A stretch of DNA of 20,102 nt from Priapulus caudatus (taxonomy: Eukaryota; Priapulida; Priapulimorpha; Priapulimorphida; Priapulidae), in assembly GCF_000485595.1 (NCBI RefSeq), contig NW_014577145.1, positions 539,304-559,405 on the forward strand, read 5' to 3'. Position 1 is the stretch's first letter; every line of letters begins with the position of its first letter. This document shows, piece after piece, positions 9,086 through 17,790 of the stretch. The position numbers and the translations under genes are program-made. A model generated the notes under the pieces. It had not been told where the DNA came from and searched no databases. It worked only from the letters and a program-made list of their open reading frames with translations.

Positions 9086-10423
9086 CAACAACAACAGTCA
9101 CGAGTGCAAACTCAGCCGACCCAGCAGCGCGTGTTCTTTGTCTCCCAACAACGCCAACCACCGCAACCACAGCCGCAACCACAACCACAACCACAGCCGC
9201 AACCATTACCACAGCCGCAACCATTACCATTTCGACGCCCGCAACCACAGCCATCCCCACAAATACTTGCTACCCAGCAGCAACGTTTTGGAGATAGGCC
9301 ATTTAAACAGGTAAGAAGTGAGTCAGACCAATCGCCCAATTTTGAAAATGACAGACTTCCAGTAATGCCTCTTCCCCCGATGCCAAGTCAACAAGTAGAT
9401 GTCAAGCGCCCTTTAACTCCTGAAGATGTAGCAAATGCAATAGCTAACCCAAAAAATCTTGGTATTCCCCCGCCACGAGGACCACGACCAGATAGCGATG
9501 GCGATGGAGTGCCGGATGGAAACGCTGAGGAAGATAGGGTAGCTGACTTGTTTGCTATGCTCAACCCCTTCACACTTAAGCAATCAACTAGTAGAGCTGT
9601 GTCCGCTTCTGAAGCGCTAACGAGCAAGGATCCGCGTATTCAGGCCGTCCGAAATATTCAACCATTCCCGAATCTCGATCAGCTAAAGTCGTTACGTTCA
9701 GGTAATGCAGGCGGGCTGACTCCACCGCCTTTAGAACTTCCCCAATTCGGTCTTTCGTTCCTCCGAGACCGAACAGCGGTGTCTCCACCCGAACTACCGC
9801 CTCTCAACATCGATCCTAGTGTGTCACGTCCTGCGCCGCTGCCGAACCTACGAGTACGGTCAACAGCAACAGGAGCAACAGGAGCAACAACAAGAGCAAC
9901 ACAGCGGCGGGAGGATATACCACAAGATGTTCAGCCGCGGACGCGTTTCCGCGGAGGCTTCGTTAGAACTGTGAACTTCGGCGACCAGGATCCTGTAGAT
10001 CAGCAGCAACAGATAGTCCAACAACAAGACTTCCAGCAGGGCGTTTTCGTTGCTCCTCGGCAGCAAAATCAGCAGGAACAAGGCCAGCAGCAGGAACAAG
10101 GCCAGCAGCAGGAACAAGGCCAGCAGCAGGAACAAGGCCAGCAGCAGGAACAAGGCCAGCAGCAGGAACAAGGCCAGCAGCAGGAACAAGGCCAGCAGCA
10201 GGAACAAGGCCAGCAGCAGCAGCAGCAAGTACAGTTCATCCGCCTATCTTCGCAACCAAGTCAACAAGCTTCCGGACAGCGACAGATCATCCAACTGACG
10301 CCTGAGCAACAACAACTGTTGCAGCAACAGCTCCAGCAGCAACAAGAACAGGGCAATCAAAATGATAACCAACAGGAAGTGTTCATAATTCGGCGACAAA
10401 GTGCGACTATACGCTCCCGCTAA
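6356..10423 (+). CDS. Secreted Gln/Pro/Gly-rich low-complexity protein, 4 coding exons, 1172 aa
   Basis: Model: exons 6356-6379, 6538-8364, 8495-8616 and 8878-10423, stop TAA. Introns are 158, 130 and 261 bp with GTAAG donors and AG acceptors. The ATG was chosen because MRGFLAVL joins at phase 0 to ILLVAGCSCQPG, giving a classic signal peptide; A at -3 suits initiation. A longer frame reading back through intron 1 lacks such a start. The protein has a QFRGQF/QFVQPG-rich start; four ~31-residue repeats (115-236); two ~52-residue repeats (from 324 and 376); a non-repetitive block (430-479) with one NQT sequon; a Gly/Pro-rich linker (480-510); a basic segment RARQRRLR (~535-542); Pro-Gln tracts; poly-Gln (709-731); a D-rich loop DSDGDGVPDG (863-872); and eight QQEQGQ units (1056-1103). 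LTPE recurs at 430, 837 and 1131. I see no Tyr or Trp, and no Cys after the signal region. The family is not recognised. Secretion is well supported; a structural extracellular role is inferred. Exon 4 could hide an intron starting at GTAAGA 9311, but the frame stays open. Confidence 0.85.
6380..6537 (+). other. Intron splitting the signal peptide (phase 0)
   Basis: The donor TTG|GTAAGT and acceptor CATACAG|ATA remove 158 bp between Leu8 and Ile9. Splicing creates a continuous hydrophobic core, FLAVLILLVAG, which neither flanking frame has alone. This is the main reason for preferring this start over an in-frame ATG at 6418. Splitting a signal peptide after a very short first coding exon is common in animal secreted-protein genes. 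Confidence 0.85.
6856..7215 (+). repeat. Four-fold ~31-residue protein repeat (coding)
   Basis: Repeats begin at residues 115, 146, 176 and 208. The shared pattern is QF(V/S)xGQAQx(L/I)PQxL(L/I)PRNxRxQFG, and units are 30, 32 or 31 residues long. DNA identity is low compared with protein similarity. The repeats are therefore old, and the Phe, GQAQ, LP and LLPR positions appear to have been kept by selection. Confidence 0.85.
8170..8260 (+). repeat. Pro-Gln dipeptide tract, exon 2 end (coding)
   Basis: CCA-CAA type codons encode alternating Pro-Gln, followed by a duplicated ~24-residue segment, PLPQPQPRPxTQPVQ, ending in RVFIP. A similar Pro-Gln tract recurs in exon 4 (9155-9260). Confidence 0.9.
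8365..8494 (+). other. Intron 2 (phase 0) with a (TA)n tract
   Basis: Donor ACG|GTAAGC and acceptor TGTGTTAG|GGT flank 130 bp, which include a (TA)n run at about 8398-8420. Reading through gives a stop at 8392-8394, so splicing is needed to reach the next Gln-rich exon. Confidence 0.85.
8617..8877 (+). other. Intron 3 (phase 2)
   Basis: Donor CCAAG|GTAAGTT and acceptor TTTTACCAACAG|CGG flank 261 bp. The split codon AG+C gives Ser658, so VILLP continues into SGQQQDTQQQ without a break in composition. The intron contains a GTAGCAACA direct duplication near 8711 and no coding signal. Confidence 0.87.
9029..9097 (+). repeat. CAG/CAA trinucleotide repeat encoding 23 Gln
   Basis: Sixteen consecutive CAG codons are followed by six CAA and one CAG, giving residues 709-731. 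The pure CAG run is expected to vary in length between alleles, while the CAA block would tend to stabilise its 3' end. Confidence 0.97.
9491..9520 (+). other. Acidic DxDxDG calcium-loop-like motif (coding, residues 863-872)
   Basis: DSDGDGVPDG matches the DxDxDG Ca2+-coordinating pattern and resembles the short calcium sites of thrombospondin type-3 repeats (DxDxDGxxD). Only one copy is visible, and no EF-hand helices surround it. Binding is a suggestion from the motif only. Confidence 0.5.
10070..10213 (+). repeat. Eight tandem 18-bp units encoding QQEQGQ
   Basis: The unit CAGCAGGAACAAGGCCAG is repeated eight times with essentially no nucleotide divergence, giving residues 1056-1103. Such homogeneity, in contrast to the older 31-residue repeats in exon 2, points to recent expansion by slippage or unequal exchange. 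The periodic Q/E/G composition is superficially like cereal glutenin repeats, but the context is animal. Confidence 0.96.
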
Positions 10424-10605
10424 ACATTCCTCGCGTTTCCCCCTCCACCAACCTACCCAGTCACGCGTAATATTCAGTCTGCCAGTCATCATGCTCAGTG
10501 TGACCACTATATTAACAGTAAGATTGTTGTATAAGGCCGATGTTTATATAAGCCGATGTCTCGTGCTCGGGCCTAGGTGGCCGTTGTCATCGTATGTTGA
10601 CAACT

Positions 10606-10611
10606 AATAAA
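10606..10611 (+). terminator. Poly(A) signal of the Gln/Pro-rich protein gene
   Basis: AATAAA lies 183 bp downstream of the TAA stop at 10421-10423, giving a short plausible 3' UTR. A second signal-like AATAAA at about 10846 could serve as an alternative. Confidence 0.65.
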
Positions 10612-10658
10612 CCTGGCAGATAAGTGGGATGTACGCCACAGGATACGATTCGCAAGTA

Positions 10659-10753
10659 TACATATATATATATATATATATATATCAAGAGCTAATAAGT
10701 ACCTATATTTACCTATATAAATAATCATATAAATACCTATATTTATTAGCTCT

Positions 10754-10792
<39 letters not shown>
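10659..10792. repeat. Hairpin bounded by two (TA)n tracts
   Basis: TATCAAGAGCTAATAA (10683-10698) is perfectly inverted as TTATTAGCTCTTGATA (10742-10757). Outside each arm is a (TA)n tract, which extends the stem. The 43-bp loop contains reiterated TACCTATATTTA-type words. It resembles a very small MITE inserted into, or generating, TA repeats. Confidence 0.75.
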
Positions 10793-10796
<4 letters not shown>

Positions 10797-10799
10797 TTA

Positions 10800-11612
10800 A
10801 TGAAAGATACTGTACATGGGTCCTGATAATTTCGCATTACTCATGAATAAAACATGTATAAATCACGTATCGTTAACAGCAGTTTTCAGTATCTGTGATT
10901 TTTACAGTGACAATTAAAGTGTAATTAAATAAGTTAACCATGTAATAAAGTGTGAGTATCATTAGGACATTAACAAAAAATAGGCACAACGTACAAAAAT
11001 CGGTGCCAAAAGAAAACCTATCCGTGAGTAATTATATATAACACTCGGGCCTGAATCGCGCGCAAGAGATGAACCAATAGATAAGATATCTATATTTTCG
11101 TTACGAGCTTATATAACAATAATTAATTAATACCCACCCTGTTAATTAGACAGAGCTATTATAGCGATGAGTCTCTATTATATACTGCAGTTGCTTTGTA
11201 GCCATGCCAACCGATTACTAGCGTAGATTTAAGGTTGCTCTTCATCTCTTGCAGAACTAAGGCCGCTAATCCGCAAGTCTGGTGCGCTAGGATGACGTCA
11301 GTGTACATATTGCTTGTCCAGGTGACCAATCCAGCGCAAAATCTGCAAAGTTCCTTCCGGCTTTCGTTCTTTCTCATTAATAATTGTATACGAGAGGAGT
11401 ACATCCTAAATAAGAAAATGACTGGCTTAGCCTTTATCAACCAGCTTAGTGTCTCCATAGCACGCGTGCATATTTGGTGTATACATTTCAAAATGAAATA
11501 TATGTTTATATATATATGTGTGTATGCGTGTTATCGGTTATTTTTCGCTGTATCTGCTGATCTGGATGTAGTAGGGATAGTCATGCTGTTGTGTCCGCGT
11601 GCAATTTGACTA
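10800..11612. other. Intergenic stretch without a supported gene
   Basis: AT-rich at first and more balanced after 11200. Two overlapping open frames of 110-124 codons occur on opposite strands at 11159-11609. They lack recognisable motifs, and I do not call them. Confidence 0.5.
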
Positions 11613-11654
11613 AAATAAAAACGTGTAAATAACAATAGCTAAATTTCGTTATGC

Positions 11655-11727
11655 TCTCTCTCTCTCTCCCCTCTCTCTCTCTTTCTCTCTTCGTCTCATC
11701 TCTCTCTCTCTCTCTCTCTCTCTCTTT
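11655..11727. repeat. (CT)n microsatellite, interrupted
   Basis: A pyrimidine-rich CT tract interrupted by CCCC, TTTC and TTCGTCTCA. It is the counterpart of the purer tract at 42-100. Confidence 0.95.
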
Positions 11728-12220
11728 ATCCCATCTTCATTAGTCGAATAACGATCAATATCCATCTGATGTAAACATTTGTTACAGAATTTTTAGTAAA
11801 ACAACGAAACAATCTCTACTTGGCTAACGGAAATATACTATGAGCTAACAGCAGGTTAATCTCCACTCGTGGTAAATCTAATCGAGTCCCTTTCCGAAAG
11901 GCAAGAGCGCGGTAAAGATTGATTTCATAGCTGCACCTATAATAGTTACTAACTATAGTCCGTCACGAACAAAGCCATATACCTTGTGCTTCATAGAGCG
12001 GTGTAATTAACGCCGGGGCGAGCCATTCACGCTGCTAATGCCTGCGCTAGAGCATAAAACCACAACGAGGAACTCATTCTAGCATCGCAATCGCGAGTTT
12101 AGGTCTCGCGAAACAATCATAGCCAATCGCGCGTTCGTTTCTCGACAGGCCATACAATCACGGGGAAACGGTCGGTGATTGAGCAGGGCACACGATCGAC
12201 GTATCGCGTTGGTAGCTTAC

Positions 12221-12286
12221 CAGTGGCGTAACTAAGGTATGGTAGGTATGGCACGTGCCCTGTCGCCACTTGAAGGGGCGCCACTG
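12221..12286. mobile_element. Tiny hAT-like terminal hairpin remnant (right copy)
   Basis: Counterpart of 592-659, starting CAGTGGCGTAACTA and ending GCGCCACTG. It is two bases shorter through single-base deletions. Confidence 0.5.
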
Positions 12287-12717
12287 AGCAGTTTCTATTA
12301 AAGTCAGACAAGGCGGTTGTGGTTAAGACAAATTAATAAAATTAGCAACAATGAAAAGTTTCGTCGATCCTCATTATCGATTGCTTCGCAGTCTGTGCAG
12401 CACACATTCATTCACAGTGCAGTAGCCAATATATTATTTTAGTGAATGGACATAAACATGTACATTCACAAGTCCAGTTCGGATAACAAATTCTGCGATA
12501 AAGCAAAGTCAACAGATCGCAGACTGTAAGAAACAAACAACACAAGGCCCGTGTAGGTCACGTTATTACAGTGTAACAATCAATCTTCGAAATGGTCCGA
12601 TTACGAGAGCTCCGCACTAACATGAGTGTCAAGAAGTGAAAGTTAGTCAGTTATGTGGCCGAAAATTAACTCAAAAACCATTAGTTTATGTATAAAAATA
12701 CTATTTCAAAGTGCTGG

Positions 12718-12780
12718 GAAATCGCACCTGGAGCCATTAAATTTTCAAATATTTTCTGGGGGAGAACCCCCAGACACCCC
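12718..12780. mobile_element. Fragment of a dispersed repeat with a CTGGGGG hairpin
   Basis: The core GAAATCGCACCTGGAG...ATTTTCAAATATTTTCTGGGGGAG parallels 18089-18151 inside an element with inverted ends. CTGGGGG (12756-12762) and CCCCCAG (12767-12773) form a 7-bp stem around AGAA. A second hairpin follows at 12819-12835 (GGGCGGC, loop TTC, GCCGCCC). A CAGGGGCG terminus-like string occurs at 12927. It is best read as a decayed copy of the same non-autonomous family. Confidence 0.55.
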
Positions 12781-13226
12781 TTATATATTAGCTGCTTCGT
12801 GCTTAGCGGCGTTAGCGCGGGCGGCTTCGCCGCCCTATCCTTTGTTTCTATAGTATGAAAGTCCACAGCTGTAGCACTAAGAACCCCCCCCCCACACACA
12901 CACACGATGGGTGTCAGATATTTGGACAGGGGCGCAATCTCAGTGCTTCTGAGCTTACCACATACACAAACGAACATCATGCGCATTCAAAATTGTCATA
13001 CTGGGTACCCGAAAGTTCTCAACGACTCACAATCTCGACAAGCATTCGCTGGTGATTGTGACAGTCGTTGCAACGGATAACTGATGTGTACGATTACATA
13101 GCAACCGCGGCTATCACAAATCTATTTCTGCGTATGGCGTTTGTGGCGGCGAAAAAACATAGAGTGGACATTTTACCGTACATATTCTCTATAGATTTCC
13201 AATGCGACACTTTCACATATATTTCC

Positions 13227-13759
13227 CAGATAATCCTGGTAACTAACAATACACTTTCAACAATACAGTGTGTATTGTTGAACACCTTCTAACATAACAC
13301 TGTGTATTGGAGTAGGTACCTATAGCAACTGTGTATTTAAATTCAATTTTATTTTCAATAAATTCAATAAAATCAATCAAATAATTTCAATAAATTCATT
13401 TAAATAAATGTCAATTTCAAGTTTACAAATCAAAAAGTAAACTAATTAAAAAGAAAAGGAAAAAAACGTTAGAAAGAAAAGTATTGTTAGAAGATGTTCA
13501 ACAATACACAGTGTATTGTTGAAAGCTCATAGGTACCTACTACAATACACAGTGTATTGTTGAAAGCTCATAGGTACCTACTACAATACACAGTGTATTG
13601 CTGAAAGCTCATAGGTACCTACTACAATACACAGTGTATTGTTAGAAGGTGTTCAACAATACACAGTGTATTGTTGAAAGCTCTCTAACAATACACAGTG
13701 TGTTGTCAAATGCCTAAACATACAACACACTGAGTATTGTTAGTTACCAGGATTATCTG
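13227..13759. mobile_element. hAT-like miniature inverted-repeat element with internal palindrome array
   Basis: The left end CAGATAATCCTGGTAACTAA and the right end are perfect inverted repeats over 26 bp, extending to ...CAATAC. Flanking 8-mers are ATATTTCC and CAATTTCC, identical at 6 of 8 positions and immediately adjacent, consistent with an aged 8-bp target duplication. CAG...CTG ends and 8-bp duplications are known hAT traits. The 533-bp element has no coding capacity. Its interior contains at least seven copies of the palindrome ACAATACAC-A-GTGTATTGT or variants, plus an AT-rich centre (13330-13480). Confidence 0.82.
13501..13641. repeat. 41-bp tandem repeat made of two palindromes
   Basis: Three full 41-bp units start at 13501, 13542 and 13583, and a partial unit starts at 13624. 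Each unit contains ACAATACAC/GTGTATTGT (9-bp arms around one A) and TAGGTACCTA (a perfect 10-bp palindrome). Unit 3 has one substitution (GTTG to GCTG). It lies in the right half of the miniature element. Confidence 0.95.
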
Positions 13760-13767
13760 CAATTTCC

Positions 13768-15150
13768 AGTGATCTGGGGACCTATAAAGCTGAGTCAATG
13801 AGGAAGCATTACAACAATTATGATGTCGGTGTTGTTCGGTATACCCACTAGGTGGTCGTAAATAAAAAACCCGCGATCGAACACTTTTGCTTATGTTGAA
13901 GTATCATATATTGACGCACTCTTGTCGTTCGACTTATAGCGTTTCTGTATTATGTTGTTTACCTAAAGCACCAAGGTAACCGATCCATCGTATGTCAAAT
14001 TGAGCTTGTTAATCGTGTTATCTAAATGCTATAGGCGTATTGGGTTAACATTTATAATAAATAGGTGGAAGCGATTTCTTGGCGAATTACTTTAAGATGA
14101 TATACATGAACTACATATATTCGTACGCTACGGGTTGACACGTTTCCTCCATCATATAGGCTTATATATTGTAAAAAAATTCGGACCGAAAACGCTAATA
14201 TTAAGCCTGTTTGTGTATATTAAGTTTGCGGTAATTGCGGTTCTAATTAAAATGTTGAGTGTAGTGTTGAACCATGGCAATTTTTTTATAAATTTAAACG
14301 CTTAATCAATTTAATTGCAATTATAGTTATATAACTTTATTATCTGTTAATTTTAAAATTATATTTCAAGTTTGGATAGACTATATTACCTGCATTCGCC
14401 GTATTCTTGAAAAACACAAAAACTACTACAATTTTTGACGACGCGTATTGATATTTATTATATATACCACGACGAGACATTTTTGCGTGATAACCATTTT
14501 TTTTTTAATTAGCTAGTTGCGAAAAAAATCATGAAAAGTTTGGAAGGCGGCCGTATTTATTAAATGGTAAGGCATGATTACTCACTGCTCGTTAACGAAG
14601 TGGCAGCAGATCGACTGGGAAATTGACGCGGCGTACGTTTTCCCGAGGACCTGCACAAAGCATCGTGCAAACAGAAAAACAGCGCGGAATTATTACGTGT
14701 TTGAGCTCAAAGCACACCACGTCCTTCAATTATTCCAGCTACAGTTATACAATTCGTCGAATATAGTTTTTCATTCTTTTCATTTTGATCAATAGTTCAT
14801 ACAGAGATGCCTGCTTATCACTCGATCCTTGCGTTTGCTCGCGTTTAAATTGTGCTGGAACTCGCATTCCTACCCGACTCAAATTCGTTTGGGCTAATTA
14901 CTTTCATCTCATCGCCTATGATGAAAGGCAAGGATCGGGCGCGCTCACGTTATGAATGTGCGTTATATGACTACAGATACAAAAACGTACACGTGCTTAT
15001 TATTTTTACGCAGTGGTATCTTTCACTAATTACGAGAGCAAGAGCCGTAGGCTAAGCAACTTCCTAGGGATGGATTTCATGACTAAACTGTGTAATGATG
15101 AGCAACGAGCGCAGCTCTTGATTGACGTCCATAGTGTGGTAGGGGTGGGT
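13768..15150. other. AT-rich gene-poor stretch
   Basis: About 1.4 kb without supported features. Open frames at 14574-14795 and 14852-15055 are 67-73 codons, with no motifs and no obvious splice partners. Confidence 0.55.
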
Positions 15151-15157
15151 CTGAGAC

Positions 15158-15195
15158 AAGGCTATTTCACGGCTATTTCAAGGCTATTTCACGGA
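15158..15195. repeat. Short tandem GGCTATTTCA(A/CG) repeat
   Basis: Three copies of GGCTATTTCAAG/GGCTATTTCACG, 12 bp each, in tandem. Confidence 0.85.
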
Positions 15196-15269
15196 TAAGT
15201 GAACAAGAAAATCACGTTAGGGTTAAGATTATTATTACGATTATTAGCTAAGCTTATTTTTTAATTTTG

Positions 15270-15328
15270 CTCTAAAATTTAGGGGGCAGCTTGCCCTCTC
15301 CCCCAGATCGAGGCTACGGCCCTAGAGA
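15270..15328 (-). mobile_element. Fragment resembling a dispersed transposon end
   Basis: On the minus strand, from 15326, it reads AGGGCCGTAGCC, then a G-rich run, then GCAAGCTGCCCCCTAAATTTT. This layout (GGGCCGTAGCC, G-run, CCCCC, AAATTTT) is commonly seen at the ends of short non-autonomous elements in animal genomes. No partner terminus was found nearby, so it is a solo fragment. Confidence 0.4.
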
Positions 15329-15329
15329 G

Positions 15330-16150
15330 AGTATACGGTAGCGACCGTACTGACATAATCAGGAGTACATAACGGGAAGAATAGCGAATCTGAATTCATG
15401 TACTGCTGATATAATTCTTACGTGCATGTATGTATATCTACCATGCACCCTCTGTAACCACATTCATAGTTTTATATAGTTTTATATATAATTTATTTTA
15501 AGAAACTGCCGTATGTGGGTCATCGTGCTGTCTAAAAAATCGCGTACAATAGATTATTATATTTCTGACTACATACGGAATACAAATGAGCAAACATTTT
15601 CCTTAATTTGATTTACTACACGTCAATCAAAATATAGTCCTCGTGATTTAGCAAATGCGCATTGATTTTATTATTCCGATTATAGCTCTTTGTTCACCAC
15701 TGAACTCAATTTATGATAATATTATAAATGTATTTATAAAACAAAATGTACACGGTTGCGCGTTGAATGAAGCCCTGACCGTTAGAACTAAATTAATCTG
15801 CATACGATTAATTTTACGCTGTATTCATTCTCGTTTAGTTTCTAACGCAACGTGTGCTGCATACAAATCGTGAACAGCGGGTTGTATATACGCAGCTTAA
15901 GGTTGATGTCAATACGCAACGGATTATAATAACGCCGTTTCTGTATGAAGCTATTGCTAATGCCGAAGCTGAAGCTATGCTAAAAACAGCGCGTTGCTTA
16001 TTCTGACAATATGGAAACGTCCAGCTGTACCTGAAGACAACCGACTCGTTCGATGAACTACTGAGTCACGCCTCACTCGTCTATTTTTGACACGTCACTC
16101 GAGAGGAGTTTTCCGGCTTTGCTTTCCACCAATCACATTTCCTAGAACAG
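15330..16150. other. Intergenic stretch without a supported gene
   Basis: AT-rich, with one unremarkable 72-codon frame at 15655-15873. No repeat structure beyond short TTTATATA words. Confidence 0.5.
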
Positions 16151-16156
16151 TAAACT

Positions 16157-16440
16157 AACACGTATTCACAGCAATTTAATAACGCCACATTTAGCCGGAC
16201 TGATTTCGTACAGCTATGCTGAATTATTGTGTGAACGAGTATGCCCAGGTAGTGCATGTAAAATGAATGTGTCTAACCTATGGGCATATAGTTCAGCCAT
16301 ATTAGTATACAACTCGAATGAATGCAGGATATACATCTTGTTACATATCCTACTGCATGTACTTTGGTGGAAACCTAATACGAATACACAGCTATGTAAT
16401 AACGCCTCATTTATCTAGAGCAATTTCATTGCTGTGTATA
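16157..16440. repeat. Two degenerate copies of a ~60-bp unit about 220 bp apart
   Basis: ACACGTATTCACAGC...TTTAATAACGCCACATTTA (from about 16158) and ATACGAATACACAGC...TGTAATAACGCCTCATTTA (from about 16378) align without large gaps. Both continue into GATTTCGTACAGC / AATTTCATTGCTG-like tails. Related AATAACGCCG and AATAACACCG words occur near 15930 and 16512. They look like decayed members of a tandem or dispersed repeat. Confidence 0.45.
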
Positions 16441-16559
16441 GAAAGCTTGCGTGACCGATGCGGCACTTGGGCTCTATTCAACATCTAGTACGACCGCCTT
16501 CTGTAAATTCAATAACACCGTGTACGAACCTTCACAAGGTACACGTATATGGTATGTGC

Positions 16560-17790
16560 AGAATAGTCTCCAATCTATAGATTATCGTTTTCTATGTAGC
16601 AAGCTTCAGAACTAGTCTAGAACTATATAGCATAGCTCGAATATAAATGGTTTGTGATAATCACGAAAGCCATTACGAAACTACACACTAATGGGAATTT
16701 CACAGAGTAAATAAAATTGAATTCAAAATACACATTACACGTATCACATCAAATATGGGCATATCAGATGTATCACAGAAGTCGACTTGTGCGTATAGTT
16801 CTAGCATGCCAAACCTGAGTGAATGGATCATGTCGCGTAGCCAAATATATATATATAACGAGTATATAGCGGACAATGTTGTGACATGGGGTAAAGTATG
16901 AACGGAAAGGCCTAACACCTGCGACGTATCTTTCAAAACAGGATATACAGAACCACAATATAGCTCATCAGGACACAGATCTCCTCATGTAGGCCTACAG
17001 ACTCTAGAACTTGATGGATGATATGCCATGTTGCTAACAGTTGTCTATATTCTCTGTTATTATTATTATTGTTGTTATTTATATGGAGCATTGAATTATT
17101 AACCTGTCAAAAACATTCACGAATTCCTCAACAATTTCCGTGACTGACTTACTTAGCATTTAGCAGTTTCAAACGACATCAATGATTCCTCGAATTAAAC
17201 GAATGTAATTATTTTTCTGGCAATTAGGATAAATACCTGAATCTTACACAAGAAAAAAAGCATCGGCATAGTTAAGAACACCGCCTAAATTAGGACCTCA
17301 CGGCATTTTATGAATAACATTCTATCACACCTGAGTGTTTATATTACACTGTCATTCCTTGTGCCCACTGGCAGTTCCAACAAATCAGTAAAAATAAAAA
17401 TAATGTATAATAAATCTTATTGCACCACTAATAACTCTCCTATCTGCGGTAAACAACTCCTCACTGCAAAAGAAAAGCCTAACGTCGGCGCGAATGCTGA
17501 CTCTCTGCACTACGCTGCGTACTCTCCATACATAATCCGGGATGGGGGGGGGGCGTGATCCCGGAGATTATGTGCTTGTGCAACTGCCAGTGCTTGTGCC
17601 CGGTAAAATAATGAAGCCTATTAATATATAATCCTGGGTTAAAGGGGAATGGGATGCGAATTAGAAATATTCGTGATATTAATCTTGAGCCACATTGGGC
17701 CAGTGTAGCTAAAATCGAAACTTATATACAACATTTAGATTCTGCACAAATTTACGTCTCGTAACAAATATGAATTATCAACACCGACTT
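16560..17790. other. Gene-poor stretch with a G11 homopolymer
   Basis: No supported gene. Short TTATTATTATTGTTG microsatellite near 17057-17080. A run of G near 17543-17554 interrupts an 82-codon open frame and is prone to length error. Confidence 0.5.

Larger units (their letters stand above)
11613..12645. repeat. Right copy of the long direct repeat
   Basis: Same orientation as 1-1017, with matching order throughout from AAATAAAAACGTGTAAATAA to GAAGTGAAAGTTA. Differences are mainly single-base insertions or deletions plus a rearranged CT tract (about 11655-11727). Sequence after 12645 does not continue the match to the left copy, apart from a possible TTATGT after a 5-base insertion. Confidence 0.93.

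Noticed and set aside
9311-9316. Additional intron starting at CAG|GTAAGA within exon 4
   Set aside because: The frame stays open across the site with unchanged composition, and no convincing acceptor restoring frame stands out. Retained as a remote possibility only.
7198-9339. Long antisense open frames opposite the Gln/Pro-rich gene
   Set aside because: They arise because CAG/CCA-rich codons give Leu/Trp/Val/Cys strings without stops on the other strand. They follow the repeat composition and have no independent signal.
11159-11609. Overlapping 110- and 124-codon frames on opposite strands
   Set aside because: Neither shows a domain, signal peptide or codon pattern distinguishable from chance in moderately AT-rich DNA.
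1-12645. LTR retrotransposon with ~1-kb LTRs enclosing 10.6 kb
   Set aside because: The space between the repeats has no reverse transcriptase, integrase, protease or gag-like frames. It holds a spliced cellular gene with its own poly(A) signal. I also see no primer-binding site or polypurine tract next to the repeats, and the right copy does not end in the usual CA.
13501-13700. CRISPR-like array of palindromic repeats
   Set aside because: The repeats are tandem 41-bp units with identical intervening sequence, not unique spacers. They lie within a transposon-like element of a eukaryotic genome.
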